Below are positions 1-11,060 of a stretch of DNA of 64,000 nt, piece by piece. Made by a program: the position numbers and the translations under genes. Position 1 is the first letter of the stretch. Every line of letters starts with the position of its first letter. Below the pieces are notes generated by a model that saw only the letters and a list, made by a program, of their open reading frames with translations, was not told the DNA's origin and made no database searches. Source of the stretch: Hygrocybe punicea (lineage: Eukaryota; Basidiomycota; Agaricomycetes; Agaricales; Hygrophoraceae); the NCBI GenBank assembly GCA_963556145.1, contig OY744465.1, positions 2,790,001-2,854,000 on the forward strand, read 5' to 3'.

Positions 1-170
1 TAATTAGCTTTTGGGGGGAAAAACATGTGGGGGTTTTTTTAAATCCGAAACAAGAGTCCAAACCTAATCAGAGTCTGGTGAGCTGCGACTCCCAAGGTAT
101 TAGGAGCCCGGCGATGCATTAGGCGAAGCAGACTCTCATGATTAGGAGGTGGGTGACATTACTCACAGTA

Positions 171-467
171 TCAGCAGAGAGGAGGCATTGCGTAGCATAG
201 GAATGGTTCTAGGATCGGGGATCCTTGTATATATGGGGCCATGACAACAGCATGTTCACGTAGGTAGATTAGGAAGGATTCGCTTGACCATCGGCCTATT
301 GTTTTAACGACTTCGAATGGGACTCCTCGGAGAAGGAGCTCCAGGGTGGCGCCGATGCGAATTCCATGGCCTAGTTGGCATTGGAGGCCAAGGGTTTTGC
401 ATAAGTCTTTCATGCGTGTTATGAAGGCAAGACGCGTCATTGGGCGTGTGCCTTGAGGGTGGTGCAT
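171..467 (-). pseudogene. Tyrosine recombinase (Crypton/phage-integrase-like) C-terminal fragment
   Basis: A 98-residue reading frame has the layout of the C-terminal catalytic part of fungal tyrosine recombinases. It shows a Gly-His followed by Ile-Arg (GHGIRIG) as the HxxR-type box, then LLLRGVPFEVVKTIGRW, where the Trp replaces the second His as in many family members, and a downstream Tyr in FLIYLREHA that would be the nucleophile. These enzymes cut and rejoin DNA through a phosphotyrosine intermediate and occur in Crypton-like elements. Only the last third of a normal enzyme is present, and the 5' side is cut off where Helitron sequence begins at about 463. The boxes are seen; the family is inferred from them. 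This is a relic, not a working gene. The 170 bases to its left hold nothing I recognise. Confidence 0.6.
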
Positions 468-1271
468 TCAACCATGAGCAAATAAAAGAGTCTACCACAG
501 CTGGCTATTTATTAGCTGAAAAGGCAAAATTTGAACACATTTCACAAAGATTAACGGATGTTGATCTTGGAGTTTTGAATAACATTGCTAGGAAAATGGA
601 AGATGGTGAACATGTCACTCTAGAAACAGATGAAGAGAAACTTTGTTTTCAATTGATTAAAGATATTGATCATGTAGACAGTCATGTAAAAGGATCACTC
701 ACAAGCAAGAAATATATGAGAAATGAAGTATGGTCTCTGATGTCCTTTGTGGGTGCACCTTCATGGTTTATCACATTTTCACCAGCTGATAACATGCATC
801 CACTGTCCTTGTATTTTGCTGATACCAAAGAAACCTTTACACCTGAACTTAGAGGATATGATGAGCACTATAGACTTATTACAGAAAATCCAGTGGCTGG
901 TGCTAGATTCTTTCACTTTATGGTAGAACTATTTATCAAACATGTCCTGGGAGTTGGTTCAAAGCATTTTGGCTTTTATGACAACACCAAGGCATACTAT
1001 GGCACAGTGGAGCAACAAGGACATCTCACACTTCATGCACATGCTACTATGGCTCAAAGGATGTCTTTCACCTCAGGAAATCAGAGATAGAATAATGGAT
1101 CCAAATTCAGATTTTCAACAAGCGTTTGTTCAGTACCTAGAAAGTATGCACATTGGTGAATTCATGACTGGAACAATGGATGAAGTTAAAGCTAAGGTAA
1201 ATCAAAAATCTGAACAGCCTGACTATAAGGATCCCACTCAGACTCTGCCTGAAGCACCTACCTATGTGTAA
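440..1271 (+). pseudogene. Helitron Rep N-terminal and HUH region, frameshifted
   Basis: Two overlapping frames (440-1090 and 942-1271) form one Helitron_like_N/Rep segment. The landmarks are VGAPSWFITFSPAD, then GTVEQQGHLTLHAH with the His-hydrophobic-His metal-binding motif at about residues 199-201. The second frame continues with LLWLKGCLSPQEIRDRI. The homology moves from the first frame to the second just after the HUH motif (about 1040-1055), so one small indel has broken the protein. In an active element this domain nicks the DNA strand to start rolling-circle transfer. The normal N-terminus is absent because of the 5' truncation. A further frame change or gap lies between 1271 and 1292. 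Confidence 0.8.
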
Positions 1272-1291
1272 AATTATGCATGATGTGAACA

Positions 1292-1942
1292 GTGCCAACA
1301 ATTGTAATGATTGAAAAACAAGTTAATTTATGGTGGGACAGATTTCATAACATGGTTGATCATTTGATATTGCAATCCAATGTACATAATTGTAGTAGAA
1401 ATAATTTAAACAATGAGAAAGTCAGAAAAGATAGACCCAGTTGCATGAACAAACATGGTAAATGCAAAGCTAGATTTCCCAGACCTTTGTTTGAATCAAC
1501 ACAAGTAGACCCAAAAACTGGTGCATTGAATATGAAAAAGGGTGAAGCTTGGATCAATACATTGACACCACTTGTGACATTTCTACTTCGCTGCAATTCT
1601 GATGTTACAAGTCTTCTTTCTGGTACTGCAATCAAAGCTATTGTAGCATATATATCTGACTATATTACAAAACCTGGATTGAAAACCTATAGCATATTTG
1701 ATACCATTAGAAGTGTGTTTGATAGAAACTCAGAAATGCTTGGAGGATCCATGAAAAGAAAAGATAAAGCTAGAAAACTCATCACCCAGATTATAAATGC
1801 TTTGACTGCAAAACTTGAGATTGGTGGTCCAATGGCTTCGATGTATCTGCTTGGCAACCCAGACCATTATACCAGTCACAAATTCATTCCTGTTTATTGG
1901 AGAAACTATGTGAGAAGTCCAGAAAGCTTGGAATCCAGATGA
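1292..1942 (+). pseudogene. Helitron Rep C-terminal part with the two catalytic tyrosines
   Basis: This 216-residue frame continues the Rep protein. It contains the Cys-rich stretch CMNKHGKCKARFPRPL and then AYISDYITKP, where Tyr120 and Tyr124 are spaced as the paired active-site tyrosines of Helitron Rep. Downstream MYLLGNPDHYTSHKF and VYWRNYV are also typical. The frame ends at a TGA at 1940. Homologous sequence resumes in another frame (WNPDENDDM), meets a TAA near 1989, and joins the helicase frame beginning at 2019. The catalytic residues survive although the gene does not. Confidence 0.8.
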
Positions 1943-2018
1943 AAATGATGACATGCAAGTTGAATCTGAAAAGGTTGTACTGCACAATTAAAAGGGAAAA
2001 TTCATAGGACTATCTGCT

Positions 2019-4765
2019 GTGCATGACTATATTTACAGACCAACTCATTATGAAGAGATGAATTTATATGAATGGGTGCAGGGTGCAGAAAGAATCAAGA
2101 GGAACATTCAAAAGCCTCATGATGAAATAAACAGTGATGATGAGTTAGATGTCCTGGAATCTGAGCCACAAACTGCAACTCACAAAAAAACTTTGAAATC
2201 TAATGTATCTACTAGTAATGACTTGAGCATAGAATTTGATGATCTGAACATCAAAGATGATGACAATTTCATAGAATGTGATTTAGAGGATAATGATAAT
2301 AAGTCTGATAGCACTGAGTCTGTCCAAGAAGATACCAAGCTTTTTCTAGAAGATCACCCATTATATGAATCACACTGCATAGAATTCAGTGAAAAAAAGA
2401 AGCTTATTGTTCCAAACTTTGTTGGTGGTTCACTGCCCAGACGTGATAGAGGAGACAGAGAATACTATTGCACCACAATGCTCACTCTGTTCAAACCATG
2501 GAGATCTGGCAATGACCTGAAAAGTGAACTGGAATCATGGGATGAAGCATTCACTCATCATGAATTCACTGAAAGGCAATTAGAAATTAGGGATAACTTT
2601 AATCTGAGATATGAATGCCTTGATGCCAGAGATGACTATTCTGCTCAGCTTAGACAAGGAGCAGGGTTAGCTGGTACTTGTCCTCAATTTATGACTTCAG
2701 ACATTATTTCACACTTGAATGATGACAACATTCAAAATGGTGGTGACTTTGGAGATAAAAATTATGAACAGGACAAAAATTCTGCAGATTATGGCACTAA
2801 CAAATATTCTGAACTTGGTCAACATGGTAGACTGATCAAAGCTCAAATGGATGCCACTGAGAACATTGTTAGAAACATTGGTTGGCTTGATCCATATGGT
2901 TCTATTACTGTAAATTCTGCTCCACTTGAAGTTGAAATGAATCAACCTGGTACTCAATGGAAACAACTTGTTCATAAACAGAGACAAGAAATACTAGATG
3001 AGCACAATCAACACATTCCTGTAAACTCAAAGTCTATGTCACACAACACATATACTGATCCAAATGAAAATGATGTCATGATTGTGGACCAATCATACTT
3101 GATGCAAACTTTCAGAGCTGAAAATGCACAGCAACAACAGCTAATTGATGCCACAGTTATCAAATTCAGCTTGAACACTGAGCAGAAAAGAGCCTTTAGA
3201 ATTATTGCAAATCATGCTTCATCTTCCAGCAATGAGCAGTTGAAAATGAATATTGCTGGAATGGCTGGCACTGGAAAATCACAAGTCATCAAAGCAGTTG
3301 TTGATTTCTTTGACATTGTACATGAGTCTCACAGATTTGTTATTCTTGGTCCCACTGGTACATCTGCAGCTCTCCAAAATGGGTCCACTTATCACTACTT
3401 CTTGGGCATCAATCCAAGCATGTCAAACAGAAATGAAGTAATGGGTATTGCACAGCTCAAAGGTAGATTAGAAGGAGTTGACTACATTTTCATTGATGAA
3501 GTTTCCATGCTGTCTTGTCATGATCTTTACAAAATCAGTGCTAGACTGGCTAAAGCTTTGAACATACATGATGTGCCATTTGGTGGAATCAACATGATAT
3601 TTGCTGGAGACTTTGCACAGTTACCACCAGTTGGAGGTGCACCATTGTACAGTGGAACAGTTGGCACTCAGATCACATCAGCCTTGACAACACACTCTCA
3701 GGAAACTGCCATTGGAAAAGCACTCTGGCATCAAGTAACTACAGTTGTGATTCTCAGAGAAAACATGAGACAGAGAACCCAAACAGCTGAGGATGCATTG
3801 TTCAGAACTGCCCTTATCAACATGCGTCATGGCAAATGTACTGCATAGGATATTCAATTTTTGAGAACCAGAATTGCAGGCAAACGTCTGGACCAGCCTA
3901 ATGTTGCCTCAAAGAATTTTAGAAATGTTCCTATCATATGTGGCATTCACACACAAAAGGATCAAATCAATCTTCTTGGATGTGAAAGATTTGCTTCTGA
4001 CACCAACCAGAACTTGACCGACTTCTATTCTATTGACAAGTGGGGAAAAGACAAGGAGTCTGGTGTGAGAAGCAAGTCACAATCCAAATCTAAAGCAGTA
4101 CATCAATCCAGTTACATTGATTTTGATACACAAAGAGAGATATGGAAAGTGCGACATGCTGCAACTGATAACTTTGCTGGAAAACTCTCCTTATGTCTTG
4201 GTATGCACTGCCTGACAATGTAGTGCCCATTGTAAAAAACACCAAGACAATTCAATGTATATTTCCCAGTGACCTGAAGGAATCCATTGAGAGACAACAA
4301 GTTTGGGTGCTACCTAACTTTGCAATAACTGCTCATGCTGCTCAAGGAAAAACACGTCCATTCAATGTTGGGCATTTAAACAGTTGCTTCAACCACATGT
4401 CATATTATTCTTCATTGTCTAGAAGTGCTTCTGCTGCTGGAACTGTAATAATTCAAGGCTTTGACACTAAAGTGATCACTAGAGGTTGTTCTGGATATCT
4501 GAGACAAGAATTTAGAGAACTAGAATTGCTTGATGAGATTACAAGGATGAGATATGAAGGTGCTTTATCTGACCACATTGATGCTGGTACGTGCTCTGTT
4601 ATGCTTCAAAATTTTCAGCAGTGGAAGGGAATTCACTATGTTCCTGCCAAACTGATACTGCCATTAAATGGTCACCAACTGATCCATTGCTATTGGCTCA
4701 TACCATCCCTGATAGCCCATGGCAATTGGTTGGAAAAGGAAAAGGCAAACAGAAAGCAGCTGTAA
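2019..4765 (+). pseudogene. Helitron PIF1-like superfamily 1 DNA helicase
   Basis: The main frame (2019-3848) opens with an acidic linker and carries the helicase core. Walker A is GMAGTGKSQ (near residues 413-421), Walker B/DEAD-like is FIDEVSML (near 490), and GDFAQLPPVGG is the PIF1 motif III. A TAG at 3846 interrupts it, and 3861-4223 continues the same protein. Another shift near 4200 leads into 4193-4765, which carries the C-terminal helicase motifs: TAHAAQGKTRPF, HMSYYSSLSRSASAAG and LRQEFRELELLDEITRMRYEG. The enzyme would unwind the donor strand during rolling-circle transposition. At least one nonsense change and two frameshifts make it inactive. Domain order and motifs are seen; function is known from the family. 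Confidence 0.85.
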
Positions 4766-5700
4766 TTGCAACTTCATTTGTTCCAGCAAAAGGCTCAGTT
4801 GCCATTAGTTCAACCCAAAAACATTCACTTGACACCAACAATGAACCAGTAGCTAAAAGGCCTCGGATCACCAAAGACCAAGTAAACAAAGGATCCACAA
4901 GCAAGCAACAGATCATTAACTCCCCAGCTGGACTGATCTGGGACAGAAATGACTACAGCTGTGCATATAACTCATTGTTGGTGATTCTGTTCAACCTGTG
5001 GAAGGACAATCATGTAGAGTGGTCCACAGTATTCACAAAGATGAATGATCATTTGAGCACATTGTCTCATGGTTTTTCTGAGGTGTTACACAAAAATGTA
5101 ACATTTGAACAACTAAGAGATTATCTTAGGACTACACTGCATAACATGAATTCTACAGACTTTTCTAGAGGCACAATAGGCATCAGTGTTGCAAATCTGG
5201 CTATGGAGTTGTTTAAAGTCAATGACATTGTAGCCTCTTCTCAATATGAATGTTCTCAATGTGACTTTGCAGAAGAACCCATTGATGACAGATTAGACTA
5301 TGTGTTACATGCTGATGACACCATTAAACAGTCTACCATGAAGTGGGTTGATACCTTGTCACAAAAAACCAATAGAAGATGTCCTGATTGCAACAGCAGA
5401 ATGAATCAACTTGTATTTTATACTCAAGCACCACATATTCTTATTCTAGAGTATCCATTTGAAAACATTGAAACCAGTCATAGATTAGAATTTGTTTCAG
5501 AGACTGACACAAAGACATTAGACCTTAGAGGCCTTGTATATCATGGTCAATATCATTTCACATCATGTATTATTACTGCACAGAAACAAGTATGGTATCA
5601 TGATGGAATGATTACAGGCAACTCTTGTTCCAGAGACCATGATATCAGGCACTGTAAAAATAGAAACCTAGTACTAGCTATTTATGCTCAGAGTCTTTGA
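4591..5700 (+). pseudogene. C-terminal USP-like cysteine peptidase domain of the Helitron protein
   Basis: The 369-residue frame overlaps the end of the helicase frame, so the two were probably one protein before a frameshift near 4640. After a basic linker it shows GLIWDRNDYSCAYNSLL with Cys124 placed as the nucleophile of a ubiquitin-specific-protease fold. Two CxxC pairs follow (SQYECSQCDF and RRCPDCNSRM), as in the USP zinc-binding fingers. GQYHFTSCII places His322 in the catalytic His region, and VWYHDGM follows. Fungal Helitron proteins often carry a protease-like tail of this kind; its role is unknown. The frame itself is open to a TGA at 5698. The assignment to USP rather than OTU is an inference from the Cys box, fingers and His box. 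Confidence 0.65.
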
Positions 5701-5802
5701 GCATCCTCCTTGAGGTCAAGCATGGCTGTCTTCATGTGTTCATCTGTTGTGTAGCATTCAAGGTCATGGAGAAGTAGGGTTGAGCAAATGTGAGTTAATT
5801 GT

Positions 5803-6946
5803 TACAAGTTCTTTTAATTTATTAAAAGACTCGTTCTTTATGAGACCTGGTTCAGTGAGGGTTCGTAATTAATTAATAAAGTTGATTGCCTATAGAGAAA
5901 ATTTTTTTGGGCAAGAGATGTGATTCTACTTCTGATACTGGAAAATCAAATACAGTTGGGGCCATGTGTGGACAAGCTTACATAAGCATCCAAATATAGG
6001 TTGTTGCAAAAAAGATAAATTACCTTCCAATTATATTCAAAATATTTGTACTGGTCTCAATTCTTATCAGAATCGGCTGAACATTGAACTGCTGACTAAT
6101 ATTAACATTTCGGGTCAGATGTGACAGTCACTTGTGACCAGTCTAACCATATCAGGTAATTTTTGATATTATATAGCAAATTTTTTGCTGATCACAATGG
6201 TGACAGTCACATGTGACCAGTCTAACCATATAAGGCAATTTTACACCATATATGCTAAATTTTGAGGTGATCACAGGAGTCATAGTCACATGTGACCACC
6301 GTTATTATATATAGATATATCAGCCATATAAGCCGAAATTAGTATAACTCAGATGATATAATGATATTTTTACTTGAAACATATAATTCAATGTGATATC
6401 GCTGTATGTATTATATGCTAATTATAGATTTCAAGCAAAATCACTTATCGATGTTTGTAATAATCATACAAATAAAAATCCAGTGACAGAAACGAGACTT
6501 TGTTCATGCCATATGCAACATTGGCCCACTCAAGCATAGCTGTCTTCATATTATCATCTGTTGTGCAGCAAGGTTATAGAGGAGTAGGGTTGAGCAAATG
6601 TAAGTCAATTGTTATTATGCTGTTTAGAGGCAGTTGTATTTGACAGTTGACCTGTTGCTCTCTCTTTTGGCTAAGAATATTGCATAATGATGAAGCAAAG
6701 AAGACATGACAGTAGAAGAGAAGGTCAATGAACACTCAAGACACACCATGTAGTTTTATTTTTTCTACTTTTTATGTTGCTATGGTGAGAGGTGGGCTTA
6801 TCAATATACAACATATACTATATGTCTTATACCACATGTAACATGCTTTATGCAATTTAATGTTATTGTTTAACTCATTATGAAAGTGAGGAGGGGAAAA
6901 AAAGAACTCGTTCATGCCATGCGCAGCACTGGCCCACTAAACAAGT
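5803..6946 (+). mobile_element. Non-autonomous Helitron-like element, copy A
   Basis: This copy starts TACAAGTTCTTTTAATTTAT and ends CCCACTAAACAAGT. It has no coding capacity. The 5' end can fold through TTTTAATTTATTAAAA. An inverted copy of the 5' tip (AAAAAGAACTCGT) lies about 35 nt before the 3' end and is followed by a GCCA/TGGC hairpin. The centre has three TCACATGTGA-type palindromes (near 6128, 6210 and 6287), each followed by CAGTCTAACCATAT. It sits inside the tail of the larger Helitron. The flanking sequence (AATTGT on the left, CAGCACACTG on the right) matches the uninterrupted sequence AATTGTTATCATACTG found inside the family, so no target duplication was made. Confidence 0.75.
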
Positions 6947-7401
6947 CAGCACACTGTTTGGGGGGCAGTTGTGTTTGGCAGTTGACCTGTTGCTCCCTGA
7001 GAAATTGCTTCTTGGCTGAGAGTGTTGCATGATGGTGCAACACAGGGGAGATGGCAGGTAGAGAGGAGGTTGATGAAGACTCAAGACACTCTATGTAGTT
7101 TTTTTGTACATGTTGCAGAGGTGGGAGGTGGGCTTATCAGAATAATATGCAATATGCAATATGTAACACATGCTATGTATCTTATGCCATATGTAACAGA
7201 CTTCATGCAATTTAACCTTATTGCTAAACTCAGCAAAGAAGTGGGGAGGGGGAAAAAAGAATTTGTTCATGTCATGCACAGCACTGGCCCACTAAACAAG
7301 TGATTGCACCATCCGATCATTGGCCTCATCATCATGAGGACAAATCATATCAAATTTGATATTGCAACCAAAACAGGCAGCTTGTTGATTTCTCTCTTGG
7401 A

Positions 7402-8113
7402 TAGTGATGTGCAGGCCTGGCTTGGCCTGAAAGCCTGGGGCCTGGCCTGGCTTTTCAGGGCTTGGGCTTTCCAAAAGCTTAGGCCAGGGCTTTGATAGTG
7501 ATTTTGGGAAACACTTTGTAGGGTTCATAGAATTACATTTGTAGCCTTTTCACATACCTGCATATATTACAGGTATGAAATAGGCTTAAGTTCATCAGGA
7601 TGTTCTTATATCTGACACTCTTAATTTTGTGGGTCAATGACACTTTCAACAAATTGAAGCATTAAAAATAAAAAGTATGATAAAAATTTGTCAATTCATT
7701 GAAGACACCTAAATTACTTCTGATTTTGAATGCTAATTGGACAATAAAGATAAACTTCATTTCAGGATGTGATAAATATTCTACTTTTTGAATAGGTATT
7801 TTGAAACAATAAAATAAAGTTATATACATCATAGGATAGAGTTGGGATGATTGCACTTGAGCAGAGAAGTTAGAATTACAATATTATAGTTCTTTGAGAT
7901 TCTAAAAAACTTGCCAAAACCTCAGTAATCCATGCATATTTGCTTAAAAATTATCTACAAAAAGCCAGGGCCTGAGGGCCTGCCTTTGGCTTTTCAAATG
8001 TCAGGCCAGGCCCTGGCTCAAGGGCCTGAAAGGGCTTTGGCCTGGCCTGGCTGGGCTTTATATGGGCTGGCTTGGCCTGGCTCAGGGCCTAAGGCCAGGC
8101 CTGCACAACACTA
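7402..8113. mobile_element. hAT-type non-autonomous element with GGCCTGG subterminal repeats
   Basis: Terminal inverted repeats read TAGTGATGTGCAGGCCTGGC on the left and, in reverse complement, TAGTGTTGTGCAGGCCTGGC on the right. Both ends are packed with GGCCTGG/CCAGGCC motifs in either orientation. The flanking 8-mers are CTCTTGGA (7394-7401) and CTCTCGGA (8114-8121), an 8-bp target duplication with one transition. An 8-bp duplication and TAGTG tips are the hallmarks of hAT transposons. The middle is AT-rich and codes for nothing I recognise. Confidence 0.8.
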
Positions 8114-8511
8114 CTCTCGGAGTTGGAGTCTGCTTCATATTCCGCAAAACTTGCTGAAATATAGCTAATAGTTAACCAAAACACTCTAAGTATACAGGTA
8201 GAAATAAACTAAATGTACTCTTCTCCCCAAATGGCCCAACAGATGCAAGTAAATATAACAGCAATGCCAAAAAAGAAAGTCTGTGTACCTTGCAAACAGT
8301 GTATTGCACAGGTATGGGTAAACCTGCGGGTTTTGCCACGGGTACAGGTATGGGTAGGGTATGGGTACAGATTCCTGGACCCACCAGCTTTTTTTTACAG
8401 CTGTTTGCAAAATCATGTGGAACTGAGAAAAAATTCAAGGTGGTGCGGCTGCTCTGCCAGCCCTAAGTAGAAACTCCAATGTGTAGCCTCGAAACTAGTC
8501 GATGTTGAATT

Positions 8512-9569
8512 ATGCACACCATATCTAAGGACCTCAAAGCTCATATCCCAGTCCTTCGCTATCAGCATGGTTTCACAGTCAAAGAAATCTGCAACCTGCT
8601 CGGAGTTGGGAAGAGTCTTATCTACAACACACTCCATTATCATCATGACTATGGTGTTTTCAACAACCCTCTTGTGTGAAAAGCTGGCTGTCATCGTATC
8701 TTGCTCCCATCGGATGTCACATTCATTCATTTACTCCTCGAACAGCACCATACCCTTTACCTGGATGAAATCCAGGATGAACTCAGATCTTGTCACAACT
8801 GTGATGTCTCTATCACTACTTTCATGTGTACAATGCGCCGCATTCACTTTTCCAACAAATCGGTCTCAGTCAAAACACTTGAAAGGAGTAACCTGGAATG
8901 TGCACTCCTTATGAATCAGTTTGGGGAGGCTGTGCCAGATCCATGGATGTTGATGTTCACAGATGAGAGTTCTGTGAATGATCAATCGTATCATTGGAGG
9001 TATGGATGGTCTCAAGTTGGAACCCACTGTGTACAGTGGCAATGCTTTGTGTGAGGTACGCGCTACTCCATACTGCCTGTCCTTACCCTTGACAGTATCA
9101 TTGCATATGATATCATTGAGGGTTCAGTGACTTCACAACATTTTCTTCAATTCCTTCGGGAGATGGTTGTATGTCTTTTGATCTGACTACTTGTATTTCT
9201 ACTGATTTGTTGCATTTAACTACCCCTCACTAATTAATCCCTATCCTGGACCCTGGAGTGTTCTTGTACTTGACAGTTGCAATATCCACCATGCTGAGGA
9301 GGTTCGGCAAGTGGTCGAGGATGAAGCCAGTATGTCCCGGTAATATTTTGTCTTCTTCTGTCACATCTGACAACTTTTTAGAGTGCCGCATCATGTTCTT
9401 GCCGCCATATTCACTGGATTATAATCCACTCGAGCAGGCGTTTTTGGCCATTAAGTCCTGCTTGCACCATCACTCCAATCACCACACACTCTTCTCAATT
9501 GTTCATGCTATGCAGACAGTAACTCCAGAGAAAGTGGCTGGGTGGTACCAGACCACTGGTTATGTTTAG
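8512..9569 (+). pseudogene. Tc1-like DDE transposase, intron-bearing, inactivated
   Basis: The frame starts at ATG 8512 with a helix-turn-helix (FTVKEICNLLGVGKSLIYNTL). It continues through YLDEIQDEL to LMFTDESSVND (first catalytic Asp), then LPVLTLDSIIAYDIIEGSVTS, VLDSCNIHHAE (second Asp) and LPPYSLDYNPLEQAF (third acidic position, Asp in DDD/DDE_3 enzymes). TGA codons at 8677 and 9052 interrupt the first exon. Two intron-like gaps with GT-AG borders are at about 9169-9220 and 9330-9381. A 4-nt duplication near 9230 shifts the frame. The 9052 TGA stands where homologues usually have Arg, as CGA to TGA would give. The protein would cut and paste the surrounding element; it is no longer functional. 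Confidence 0.8.
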
Positions 9570-11060
9570 GCTGTTCTTATCATCATTGTACCTTGTGGCT
9601 CGAAATTGTTGTATGTCATTGTTGCATAACCTGATGTGATTGCTGTTGTGAAAACCAGAGATAGCTATGTAAATATTGTAAGTAATGTTTTGCAGCTCAG
9701 AAAACTCCCTCATCCTCCTCAACCCTTGTGGGTGCATGGTATCCTGCAGGTACTGGGACAATAGCCTTCACAGCATCATTGTAATATGTTGTCCAATGAT
9801 CATCTGTTGTCTGCCTGCCTTTTATCATTGGTGGCCCAAACCAGGTCATTGCTCCTCCATCTTCATATGACATTTCATTGCGAAAAATATCATCCTTTGG
9901 TGTATTCTCCAATCCAATGGCAATGGGCTGACCCTGAGTTTTCCTGACCTTTCTCTTCTGACCCTTGTTCCATGCTGCACATCCACTAATTAGACACATG
10001 GCATCTCCTTTCGTCATTCCATATTCAGTGATACGGCCAGCGATCCAATGGTGTCTGGACCAAAATTGTCATGACAGAGGGCATCCTCATACTGGAGTGC
10101 TGTTTGGAATCCAAAACTGTCGACAGCATAGGATAAATAGCTATGAAGATCACTTGAGGTAGGCACAAGTGGGGAAGATGGTGGAGTAGTGTTGAGAGTA
10201 CGCTTGCATTTGGGTGTCAGAGTGATAGGTTGCTTTGGAACCAGGGCCATAATGACCATTGTCATGAGTTGTGCCATGATTTCCATTTGGCTTGTCTCCG
10301 GAGCTGCACTGGCAGTGGATCGTTGGGCTGGAAGGAGTGATCTCCCATGGTTGGCTGGGTCAAAGGTTGCTGTGTGTGGTGGCGAATTCAGAGTACACAA
10401 TCCATCATGCTATAGAAGGTCAGATACATGTCTTCCGTGAGGTTGAGGGACTTATCATGGCAATTGCCCACTCTCACATCATCAGAGGTGTAAGACTAAG
10501 CTTGGAATTGTCATCGCATAGGTATATATACCTGGAGTCATTGTCACTTCCATATTTCTTCTCCAGTAGCATCTTGAATCGTGCAAGTTCTCAGTCTAGA
10601 TTGGAAGCAGCGACTTCCCCTGTCTGTCAAATTGGAGTCAGCCATTGAATGGTGTGATTACCATTACTCACTTGTTCCTCAAGGTTATCTTCATCCTCAC
10701 TTCCATTATTTTCAGCCGTGATATCATGCTGTGTTCGTGAATTAGAATTTATTTTCCAATTTGAGGAGGAAACACAATACTCACATCAACCAGGCATTTC
10801 TTCTTGATGTCATTGATGTCAATGATAACATTCATTTTCTCATAGCTATTTTCTTCTATCTTTTCAACCATCTCACAGTACTCAGATTCTTTTTCGACAT
10901 CAAGGGCATTGGTTTTACTAAATAAGAAATGAGGAATAATCACAAATAATGAGTGGAGTGTGCTCACGAGTGTCCTGGATGGTAATACTTGTACTTGTAG
11001 AATCGTTGAGCTGTCACCTTTCATTTGTTCTCACCAAATTGGTGAAGCATTGCTTGCAAG

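Larger units (their letters stand above)
463..7301 (+). mobile_element. Helitron (RepHel type), 5'-truncated, with a nested derivative
   Basis: Rep, PIF1-type helicase and a protease-like domain follow in order from 440 to 5700 and are broken by frameshifts and stops, so this is a dead rolling-circle transposon. The left end is missing: the Rep reading begins mid-domain where the recombinase fragment ends. Downstream of the last stop, 5712-5802 continues at 6947-7301. Together these form a 3' non-coding tail of about 450 bp ending in CACTAAACAAGT at 7301. The tail is interrupted at 5803-6946 by a non-autonomous copy with the same 3' end. The second Helitron fragment (54277-55134) also ends in a diverged version of this tail at a similar distance from its stop codon. 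That supports 7301 as the true 3' terminus. Confidence 0.8.
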
